Source: Norana najaformis (taxonomy: Eukaryota > Annelida > Clitellata > Crassiclitellata > Hormogastridae). Taken from it: DNA of 64,000 nt. The translations under genes and the position numbers were made by a program. The notes beneath the pieces were generated by a model, which saw nothing but the letters and a program-made list of their open reading frames with translations, did not search any database and was not told the origin of the DNA. Of the stretch, positions 54,836-64,000 are shown in pieces. The stretch lies in NCBI GenBank assembly GCA_964023275.1, contig OZ029914.1, positions 46,826,530-46,890,529 of the forward strand, in the 5' to 3' direction. How positions within the stretch are numbered: the stretch's first letter is position 1; each line of letters begins with the position of its first letter.

Positions 54836-57770
54836 TCAGTTAGCAACCAGCCAATAGGAGGCTCCAGTCTCTGACTGCATTAGGGTGTCCGCCATTCGTC
54901 TGCCTGGTATCGCCTGCAGTTCACACTTACACGGCTGACCCAAAGATGGCGGGCGACGTAGACAGAAGGCTGTGCACTTTTCATTTAGTAAGCAGGCGTT
55001 GGAGCAGAACATCAGGCCACAGCTAGGATTGTCCACGACCTCCAGAGGACACGCCTTTATACATCCTTTCGATGCAACTCTTCGCAACATCATTGACTTC
55101 ATGAAGGGGTCGTCGTTACGGTTTAGAGCTGCGATTATACAAAAATAATTTCAATGCCGTATATATATATATATACATACATATATGAATGTATGTATGT
55201 GTGCGTTGTACCTACGTATGCATGCCAGTATATATGTATGTGGGTATATACTTACATGTACATACTTACGTTCGTATGTATTTATGTACGAGTATGTATG
55301 TTTTTGTATCGCGATTTAGGCCATATAGAAAGCATGTGATAGATTCTAAGCCTATGTTAGATTCGAAGGCATTCACACTTTACTATCATGTAGAACTGAA
55401 GGTCTCATTCGGAGAATCAGAATGAAATGGTGTTTTCAAAAATTCAGATTTTCTGAGTCAAAATCAACGGAACAGATTCAATATAACTGATGTCCGGGAT
55501 TTCCAAAGTGCAAGCACATGAAGTTTACCTGTATTTCCAAAGTGCAAGCACATGAAGTTTACCTGTATTTCCAAAGTAGTAACCAAATGCGATTGTAAGT
55601 GATCCGTTGAATGTCATTGTGAGGTTGTTGACTCTAGTCAGAGTTTCGTCTCTGAACGCAACCAAAATGTTTTCACCGACCTTGTCTCCTCTACCAATGG
55701 CCATCATGTTATGTTCCCATGAAATCCAATAGAAAATTAAAGGTGAACTCGGCGTAGGCGACGAACTGTAGTCATTGCTAGCCACCTTAATATCTGACCT
55801 GTAAAAGCATAGACTATAAAAGACTTGCTCCTTAAAACCCCTTAAATTACAGATTTTGATTTTCGACCGAAACAAAACACACTGCATGAAATCCAACTAT
55901 TCATGCCCCCTTGGTTGAAATACAAGCATACTCATCAGTACTCCTTATATCGGCTCCGTACAATTGGCACACAAGAGTAATTCAAGCTCAGTCAAGACAT
56001 ACTAACAAGCCCGAGAGTTGTTGATAATAGTAGTGAGACCCACTGATAGAACAACCATCCATCCCTTTTGATTGGGTTTATATGACAGTCTGTTACAGAG
56101 GTGCTTTCATGGTTCCTAATATCTCGGTGTAGGCCTAAGCTCTCGTAAGGGTCCGGCCAGACTTTGGCATCATATAATGTAAATAAGGCGTTGAAAGTAT
56201 TTTGGGTCATTTTTCCTTTCGTGAATGGGGCCCACTGTACTTTGTGCCACCGGGGCCCCTCTTTGTTCACACCGAATACGCCAATTTTAAAAGCCCCTCT
56301 GAGTCTGTACATTTAAAACCAGTAGCCCGACTGGATTGAAAAACTTGGGCAATTTGTACGACCAATAAACATTCCACCCAACAGACCCAAGTAAAGAACT
56401 TAGCAAAATATCGCAATTCAAGAAAGTTGGCACTGAATTGAGTCGACTGATACGAATTGATTTAGTGCGAGGGTGCAGGTAAGGTGCTAGCCGAGTGGAA
56501 TGGCATTTTAAGAGCATGACCAACCAGTGTTCCAGATGGTGAAGGAGTAAAATCTAAAATGTAGAATGTAGACATTTGCTGCAATTTGTCTTTTGCTATA
56601 ATAAAGGAGTACACCTCTACTATCTACCCTACTGTATATCACACCAGTTGAGCAGCAATACCAGACAACTATGTATTAGCCCCACTAATTGCAGCTGTTA
56701 CAAATATAGAGGCATAACTCGCATTACATGCACAGTGAAGGTCTATTAATAGCCAATGTGTCACGTAAAATAATTTTATATAGCAGTTATTTAGCCAATG
56801 CACCTTTAGGACAACATTTGTCAACGCAATAACGTCATAGCTGAAAATCCGTAGGGACGGTCGGCGGCTTTTATTACTGACCTATATATGTATGGTTTCA
56901 GTGGAAGACCGGCCAAGATGTAAGGCGCATTGTCGGTCATTAAGTCTGCCCTGAGAAAGGAATTATAACTGTCGACTTGAACTACTATCGACTTTCGTTT
57001 AAAGATTAGTATCTCTTCCAGATTCACGACTCTCGTCACATCCGGCTGTCCAGGAAATGTAATGTCTAGACAAATGCAAGAAAACGTCACCTATTCCTCC
57101 AAATAATTCTAATTCCATCTCATTACATTTCACAAAACTCGAGACGAAACTCGCGCGAAAATTCAATGGATAGAGCAGAGCCTTAAATAAAGAATGAATT
57201 GTCGGCACGGATCGCATAAATGTTTTTTAAGGCATTTGTTGGATGTAGGCCTACATTAAAAGTTGTCGGTAATAAAACGTATTCCATTCTCGAAGAGATG
57301 AATGGTAATGTAAGTTCCGTGTAACGAACTGTAATAGAAATAGAAATATTTATAAATATATTAGTTATTTAGAATTATTAGTTTTTTCCTTTTAGTTTCT
57401 CTCTAAGTGTCTAGTCAGCAATGAAAACATTGTAAGCAATTGCAAGCGTTTACTCACTTTTGCAGATAACTGTGTCGTATGCTGAAACAACAGAATTTGT
57501 AATAACATTCTAATAACTGGTTTGTTGTGTAGCCCCCCCATGCTAGGTAATTTTAAAATTAAGAAATATCACAAGCGATTCATGAAGATGGCCTTAAGTA
57601 TAGTTTTTGCTCAGTCAAATCGCCTTCCGTCACAGAAGCTTTCCTTACTTGTTACATGGATCTGTAACAAATTGTTCATTTCACATGAAGTTCCAGGTAT
57701 TCCTTAGGCACTGGCGAGTGAAGGTCGAAGCATTAACTCTGTCTCTCTTTGTCCATCTTTGTTTCTGTCT

Positions 57771-57808
<38 letters not shown>

Positions 57809-60502
57809 GTGTGTTGGCGAACTCAGCTGAGTGTAACCGTGCCTACGACGAGATGCCAAGCAGTTTTGTCATGCGCTTTCGTCGTCATCACAACACATTG
57901 GCAGAAAGAAATTCGCCAAGCCACTTGCCAGGCAGGCTAATGTAGACGGTTGACCTATTTCATGCGCATATCTAATAGGAACTAATCAGTTATAACTCGT
58001 TCAGATAGACCTATTAATCCAGTCAGAATATGCTCTATATCTTAGATTTAGTGTGATGCTGTTCAAAAAGCCGACGTATGTTTACTGTGTGTCGTTTTAG
58101 AATTGTAAATTAGTTAAATTATGAGAATGTATTAAAGGGATCAACTATGGTCTACAAATGCAGTCCTTACCTTGTACATCGTTGGTAAAGTTTAGCTTTA
58201 CTGTGGCTGTGTGGAAAAAAGAAAAATGAGAAAAAATCAAGCACAGATGTCGCCATGTTGGACTCAGCATCAGTGATTGTAATTTTTATGCTATATATTT
58301 ATTTTGATCAAAATCACTTAAAGTAGTTGCAAAATTTTATATGCAGCCAATTGCAGGAAAACTCGTAGAAGACACCTATCTGACAACTCAGAACAATGCA
58401 CTATTAGTTTATTTTAAAAACGATGTCACTTATGAATATGGTTTAGATGATTACGTAACAATATAATTTATAACTTCTTCTCAGTATTTCTATTGTCTTC
58501 ATCGCGCTTCTATACAAAAATTCCTGGGTCTTAATTAGGCGCAACAAGTCAGTACAGAACGAAACCTAAGTCTACTGCATAGTGCCGGAAATAAGAATTT
58601 GAAACGCGGTTGATATGATTATTAATATTGAATTAAACAAACCGGATGGACTCTGGTCTTGTTTGTAAGGAATTGTAAACTGGGCGCTATCAATACCGAA
58701 TGAAGAGACGGCTACTGTCGTTGCAGAGATTATGGGAGTCGTGTCGGAATAGTATAGAAAGCTGTTATTTCCGACAACGTTGCCTGTTCCAGCTGTCACG
58801 ACGCCATTTGCCCATGAGATCCACAACCAAACTGGTTGGGTTGCATTCATCAAGATGCCGGACGTTCTCGCTTTACCCAGGTTTGCTCCCAAAGTGACAA
58901 ATCTGAAAATCGAAGACCTGGCTACTTTTAATAAAGTATGTATTGATAAGCACACATAGTAGGCCTAAGTCTGAAGTGGTAAATCTGAAAATTGAAGATT
59001 TGGCTACTTTTAATAAAAATATGTATTCATGAGCACACTTTGTAGGCATCGTACTTCATAAACTACAAATGATTCAAAATTCTTTGGCCAGAATGAGGGA
59101 CTGATGATTAATTAATATTCATATTGTTTGAATAATTAATACTAATGTTTAATTAATATTTATACTGTTTGAATAATTAATACTGATGATTAATTAATAT
59201 TAATTTTGTTTGACCTTTATGGCCGGTGGTAGCAATATGTAAGCAAAATGTCTTCGTAATTTTACCTTAGCCTTGAGTTCGAATTCGGAATCGAGCGAAA
59301 TACTATTTCGCACATGGCAGATGTGTAGTTCCCGGGAGTCGTAACAATCGCCACTTGGACATTGTCGTTGGCAACTACTTGGAAAACGAGACTCTGCTTT
59401 CCGGTTATGTCGATTCCAGTCTCGACGTAGCCGTAGCTCGAAACATTCGTCTGAAATGAAGCTATTGCACAGACAGGAATAAGTCTGAAGTTCTGTTGCA
59501 TTAGATCATGACACAAATTTTGTACGAACTGTCTTCTGAAAACGGGTGTGATAATATGGTTGACCTATTGGAGGTGGTTACATGGCAGAAAGTGTCAATG
59601 TGATGAGGGGTGATCTCTGTTGTTTCCAACTCTTTTCAGTGACGTAATTGGCCAATCAGACATTGAACTGGATTTCTGAAGGAAGGAAATGGAGGAAGGG
59701 AAGACCACGGAAGAACTGTCCAGAGACCATTTGAGACGACTTTTGATGCTTGGAAATGCCTTGGTACGAGACAGGAAGACTGGCGGTCGACAGAGATGAA
59801 TGGAGAAGCTGCGTTGCCCGATGTGCAGCCTTGCACAGGAAGGACTAAGTATTAAGTATTCAATTCTATTATGAAGCAATCCATCGCATGACAATGGAAC
59901 AATAGATCAAAAGACTTGCATCCAATTTACTCTGCGTAGTGGCATCGATTATGTTTACAAACTGAGTCTGTCACGGTTCTGTTTCAATTCAACGTCGGCA
60001 GGGCCAACGACTACATCCGGTTTACCATTTAATAAGCCTCTTTGATAACGTAACGGAAGACGGACAATGTATTACATAAGCTAACATGACTTGCGTCATG
60101 TAAGCTAATATGACGGACAATGTATTGCATAAGCTAATATGACTTGCGGAGCACCATTACCCTAATATATGAAGCTTTACCAATCGATGGTCGCTTAAGA
60201 TGAAATTGGATTCCGTTCGAAGACCTGGTCAACATCCCTGGTCAGTAATCGAGGTCAAGGCTCATTTTAACCGTACAGGAGGAGTAACAACTGGTCAATG
60301 CTACAATGATATTTGTCGGGTTACTTGCGATGTTCAGGCAAAACGAAGTCAAAATAGTATTTATGAATTTGTGTAGCGCCTTTAAAAAGGCTTTAGAAAC
60401 CGTTAAATACGTCTTATAAGGAAAGAGTGACTCACATGCGCTTGCAGTTTGCCCTGTTACATTTGTTTCACAGAAGACGGCAACTAGAAGCGCAACGACC
60501 AT
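54836..60502 (-). CDS. Secreted protein with two FAMeT-like domains and PAN-like C-terminus, six exons
   Basis: Exons 60502-60436, 59461-59266, 58902-58643, 57065-56882, 55798-55563 and 55128-54836 join in phase and total 1,236 nt (411 residues plus TGA). The start MVVALLVAVFC is a signal peptide. Domain 1 (about 25-165) has YVETGIDITGKQSLVF, PGNYTSAMCEIVF, then LWISWANGVVTAGTGNVVG and FLYYSD. Domain 2 (about 176-310) has FYWISWEHNMMAIGRGDKVG. Both match the 'farnesoic acid O-methyltransferase' domain ('W.SW..G.I..G.G..VG...F'), which despite its name has no proven catalysis in such proteins. The end is cysteine-rich (GCIKACP, CGLMFCSNACL, CTAFC, CKCEL), PAN/apple-like. Likely an extracellular carbohydrate- or protein-binding factor (inference). 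AATAAA on the minus strand at 54791-54796. Confidence 0.85.
55160..55310. repeat. (TATG/GTAC)n microsatellite
   Basis: Degenerate tetranucleotide array just upstream of the last FAMeT-gene exon, in its intron. Open frames over it are repeat by-products. Confidence 0.85.
55499..55566. repeat. 34-bp tandem duplication of the exon-5 splice donor
   Basis: The unit 'atttccaaagtgcaagcacatgaagtttacctgt' is repeated, so on the minus strand the sequence GGAAATACAG|GTAAAC occurs twice, 34 bp apart (donor edges at 55563 and 55529). Only the 55563 donor keeps the reading frame into exon 6. Confidence 0.85.
57773..57813. repeat. (TG)n microsatellite
   Basis: About 20 dinucleotide units in the intron between FAMeT-gene exons 3 and 4. 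Confidence 0.95.
58895..59050. repeat. Tandem duplication of about 80 bp over the exon-3 splice acceptor
   Basis: 'acaaatctgaaaatcgaagacctggctacttttaataaa' at 58897 recurs as 'gtaaatctgaaaattgaagatttggctacttttaataaa' at 58978. The copied segment includes the minus-strand acceptor TTTCAG|ATTT. Confidence 0.75.
59104..59210. repeat. AT-rich tandem repeat, three units of about 50 bp
   Basis: 'gattaattaatatt..tattgtttgaataattaatact' is repeated two and a half times in the FAMeT-gene intron 2. Confidence 0.8.
59600..59850 (+). pseudogene. LINE 3'-end fragment
   Basis: A plus-strand frame interrupted by stops gives GRKWRKGRPRKNCPETI, then WYETGRLAVDRDEWRSCVAR, the usual tail of endonuclease-reverse transcriptases ('GRPRK.W', 'A.DR..WR..V..C'). 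It lies in FAMeT-gene intron 1. Confidence 0.6.
60062..60150. repeat. Tandem repeat near FAMeT-gene exon 1
   Basis: 'gacggacaatgtatt.cataagctaa.atgacttgcg' occurs twice, with a partial unit between. Confidence 0.75.
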
Positions 60503-60509
60503 CCAATCT

Positions 60510-62620
60510 ACAACAGAATCGTTATTAGGCTGCGTGGCCTCGTTGAATTGAGTCCATCTTCCACTTCTGCCTACGACGTTTGAATTCTAGATCCCATGTT
60601 TGTAAGAATCAGGACATCTAATATAGCGCATTTTATTTTTTTCGGAATCGTCATCCCTTAAGAAAAGTTCCTGCCTTGTTGTTGTTAAAGTTCAGCTCAA
60701 CCGAATGTTTTTTTGCTTAACGGCTGTATATTTCATATAAAGAATTAAAGCTAATGACTGCGCGTGACCGATTGCCGCGTGCGTTGGGCCTACAGGGAGG
60801 GGGGGCTACAACTGACCACCGGTTGCCGTCAGTGACATCATGTGGGCCACTAAGGGCTCATTGATCGAGGCTATCTGGAAATAAATAGTTCTGTAAATAA
60901 TATGACCATTACCTCACCCAATCATTACGTTATTCTTAATGACATTTTTAGTAATTAAGTAGGCCTATATTTGATGAAACATTGGCCTATAACTAATCGC
61001 ACATCGGATAACAAGTATTTAAGAACACAAGAAAAACTTAATAGGCATACAGCATCCTAATAATAAAAGGTTTAAGCGTTAAACTATCAGCCGGAGGAAT
61101 AGTACCGTCATGGGTGTGGGCCGTAGGGAATAACTGAGGGTTTTAACCGTTTAGTCAAGTAGAACCGTTATAAGAATTTTGTATTGGATACTGGATAGTC
61201 ATTGATACAAGTGGAGAATCCTTTTCTCCTCAGTTCAGTTTAGACGCATGCTTTTGTTGGCATAGTATAGCAGTTAAGCGAATGAAACTGTTTCTAATGT
61301 GAGCAATGATGTGCAACTAAATAGGAACTCTAAAGACGTCAACGGCCATTAGCCATCGTTAAATTTTTGAAATAATTATATTGTCGTATAAATTTATACT
61401 GTAAATATAATCTACTACAAAATTTCTAATCAAAATACGGGTTTGTTCCAAGGGAATTCCCGATGAGGAATAATTATAGCATCTACTAAAAATTTGAGCC
61501 TTATTTATTTTATTTTATTCATTTAATTGTTATTCAATGAGAATTTCCAAAGAAAATTTCTAAATATCTCACCTTTCCTTTCCAAGAAAGCCAGATTTGC
61601 CCAAGAAGTCATTTCGACCAACGTGACTCTCTTCTGCAAACCCGATTCTTCTTCCAGGCGTTTTATATCGGCGCCGACTGTTCAAACAGAGTCTCCAAAT
61701 ATAAACAAAGAGCGTGAGAACAATACATCAAATTCGTGGGCGCATTGTCGATGAGCTATTAGAGTCATTTAGCGGCCAGCATCGTATGTTTCACTAATGA
61801 ATGATTGCCGCAATTATCAGCCGTTTGCATAATCATCACTAATCAAGCTTTAGTCACTCTGACTCAACGGTAGTTAGTACGAGCTGTGCTGATACTGAAG
61901 CCTTTTTATCGGGGCCTCCAATCTGTTATCTTTAATTCATCTGGTTAAGAATCAGTGTGAGGCAAAATGAATCAATTGCAGAGATTGTGGCTTAAGACAT
62001 TAAGAACCTGAAGTGTTATGGCTGCAGCTAAAGAATGACGTGAAATCATTAAACCTCATTCGATGCAATTAGGTATCGATTTGGAAAGACGTGTTTCTTT
62101 GCGATTATGGAAACATTCAAGTCGGTTTAAAATTGTATCGTAACGTTTCGCTTTAGAAGCTTAGAAGCTGGAAAACAATGGAAGTCTCTAATGCTTATTA
62201 AATGATGGTCGTTTCTGTAGATGGACTAAATTGACTGAATCTTTTCAAACATCGACTTTTGCTTCGCTGATGTATTGATGCAACGAACCCTTCTTTTGAA
62301 TTTCTTTCTGCATTTCTAAACAGCGGTGCAAGATAGGTGCGTCACTTATAACTCATGTTCTGTTAATTTTAAACGCCATGTCAACATAATTATGCTGATA
62401 ACGTTCATAGTAATAGATAGCCCACATGCCGGGCCACTCCAAAGGAAAACGATTATGAATGTGGTGTACTTTTGAAGTCACCATCGACTAATGTCTTGCT
62501 CATTGTGATAACAGCACAATAGAAGTTATTAGATTAGCTTAAATTAGACGCATACATGAACTCTGCAAAGGATAAACACACTGTCGACTCACAAAGTTGG
62601 TGGTCCTTTTCAAGCAGCAA
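60510..62620. other. Intergenic DNA upstream of the FAMeT-domain gene
   Basis: No exon or repeat family recognised; AT-rich with one TAGGCCTA octamer at 60960. The promoter of the FAMeT-domain gene should lie at the left part, but no TATA or initiator stands out. Confidence 0.4.
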
Positions 62621-62633
62621 CACTGCTGTAACC

Positions 62634-62800
62634 CTCTGATCAGGATTGCTTGCGCGGGGGCAAAAGCATTTTCAGAGGGGCGCCACATTCTGGCAGTCCA
62701 TCAAGCACGGGTCTGGTCTGAGGGGCGCCGGCATGTAACGAAAAGAGACGTAGGGAACGGGCGAACCGTTCCCACGCCTATAGCTATATCCGCCACGGCA
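62634..62800. repeat. hAT-type MITE family, copy 4
   Basis: 'tcaggattgcttgcgcgggggcaaaagcattttcagaggggcgccacattctggcag' to 'tatatccgccacgg'. The longest well-preserved core of the family, but it lacks the first bases of the left end. Confidence 0.6.
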
Positions 62801-63344
62801 TCTCATTATTTATGCGACACACTAGCAAAGGGGGAGTCACATCTAGCCTAGTGCATATACTGCTACCTACACCAACAGAACGATTCCCAGATTTCGGTTT
62901 CTTTGATCCCTAATTATAATCCTCACAACTTCATTCAGCGTAACCAACAAATATCGATTATTAAAGAGGAAAATGTCGCATCCTGACTTCAACCTATCTT
63001 CATGCACAAGCACATTACATCGCCTTAAATCTGTTTAATGTAAAATTTGTAGACAGTCAGTGTATGCTGAAACTCTAATTAATATATTAGAGCATATAGC
63101 AGTTCAAAACATTTGACATCGACTAAAGGCAAGTAAGCAATCAATTGTCCCATGTATATCTATCGTGATCCAAGAAAAACCATTTTGCGAATTATTAGAG
63201 TCATACTCTACACACATTTTCAATTTGCATTGCTACCAAATGACCAACTTCACGCGCTTTCAAACTCAATCCATATGTTAAAGATCTTTCGATAAATACG
63301 TAGTTCGTCTGTGTTGTTTCATAAAACGGCACATTGATAAATGT

Positions 63345-63539
63345 TCAAGCCGATAATTTGATTACCGAATCTAAAGAGACTGAACAGTTTTTCTCTTGTA
63401 CGAAAGTGAACAACACATTTGCGTTTTCGATATAGAATTTATGCAGCTTAACGTCTCTGGTAAGGCCTTTATGAACACTGGCTGGTGAGAAGACCATTTT
63501 GAGAATGACAAGCAACAAATATGTGCTTTGTTTAGTCAT
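63345..63539 (-). CDS. Possible first exon of a secreted protein
   Basis: Minus-strand frame of 64 codons starting MTKQSTYLLLVILKMVFSPA, a plausible signal peptide. A GTAATC donor inside it (after LDS, near 63362) could end an exon. No family recognised. It lies between the FAMeT-domain gene and its paralogue, so it could belong to the same cluster, but this is weak. Confidence 0.3.
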   Translation of the reverse strand: MTKQSTYLLLVILKMVFSPASVHKGLTRDVKLHKFYIENANVLFTFVQEKNCSVSLDSVIKLSA

Positions 63540-63949
63540 TTACTTAGTTATTTGCTTTCGTTTATTTATTTACTAATCTAGTACAGACGCGACTATTTGC
63601 TTTTTGTTGTAAGTCTCAGAATGGTCCTCTCGTTGAATCCAGCCAGTGTTCACAGAGGCCTATTTAGAATTTTATTTAATTGACGCTATGCAAAGACTCC
63701 AATAATTCCATTACATCATATCACATTTCATTGTTTTATAGCAACTGCTACCTTGCTTTGATAATATGCGTAAGATGCGGAGTTCGAAAGAGCCTTCGAC
63801 ACACAGACATCGTAGAGGAGACGCTAGATTTTAAAGGCTAGATAATATCACAGCCACAGATCATAGACTATGGTACTATCACTGATAATGTAACACTAAT
63901 AGGTTTGAAATTCTTAAGGTTTTCTAGTTGCACAGCTGAGCCATGTCTC

Positions 63950-64000
63950 TCAGTTGACGAGAAGCCAGTAGGAGGCTACGGTCTCTGACTGCATTAGGGC
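63950..64000 (-). CDS. 3' end of a tandem FAMeT/PAN paralogue (cut by the window edge)
   Basis: Minus strand, ending LMQSETVASYWLLVN then TGA at 63950-63952. The gene at 54836-60502 ends LMQSETGASYWLVAN. Nucleotide similarity of the two ends is also high. The rest of this gene lies beyond the right edge. Confidence 0.75.
   Translation of the reverse strand, partial: ALMQSETVASYWLLVN

Noticed and set aside
57607..57945. Plus-strand open frames with Val/Cys runs
   Set aside because: They pass through the TG microsatellite inside a FAMeT-gene intron and have no support outside it.
59266..59450. Acceptor at 59450 for FAMeT-gene exon 2
   Set aside because: Out of phase with exon 1; the acceptor at 59461 fits and gives an exact 1,236-nt reading frame.

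Overview
This is nuclear DNA of an invertebrate animal: split genes with GT/AG introns, AT-rich intergenic DNA, many non-LTR retrotransposon and DNA-transposon remnants, tRNA-derived SINEs and microsatellites, and no prokaryotic gene organisation. A calpain without EF-hands, a secreted FAMeT-domain protein and a THAP/P-type transposase would fit a marine invertebrate such as a mollusc or an invertebrate deuterostome, but I cannot fix the phylum from this window.

Left 41 kb (minus strand): one gene of 29 exons runs from about 40,752 (or 40,782) down to 985. I rebuilt it exon by exon; every junction is GT/AG and every phase agrees, giving a 1,388-residue protein. It is a calpain-type cysteine protease with a possible N-myristoylation/palmitoylation start (MGACCSK), a catalytic domain with Cys137, His294 and Asn318, then six tandem calpain domain-III (C2-like) modules. 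Classical calpains have one such module and calpain-7 types have two. The modules were copied as exon tetrads. Modules 1-2 and 3-4 lie in two 8-9 kb direct repeats (about 23,956-32,262 and 14,885-23,955), and module 5 is an older relative of modules 2 and 4. Because these repeats are paralogous, they show where later mobile elements landed.

Elements inside the calpain introns: two members (6,470-9,093 and 36,833-39,188) of a CACTGG-ended transposon with TTA/TAA target duplications and a zinc-finger transposase; a 916-bp hAT remnant with an 8-bp target duplication; an older transposase pseudogene present in both tandem repeats; several LINE fragments; and a SINE touching exon 3.

Middle (41-54 kb): a nested palindrome just upstream of the calpain start, SINE and MITE copies, a three-exon THAP/P-element-type transposase (minus strand, 47,886-45,580) with a LINE fragment in its second intron, and the last three exons of an unrecognised plus-strand gene (50,051-52,141).

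Right (54.8-64 kb): a fully resolved six-exon minus-strand gene (60,502-54,836, 411 residues) for a secreted protein with two FAMeT-like domains and a cysteine-rich PAN-like C-terminus. The last exon of a tandem paralogue enters at the right edge (63,950-64,000). Two of this gene's splice sites have been locally duplicated.
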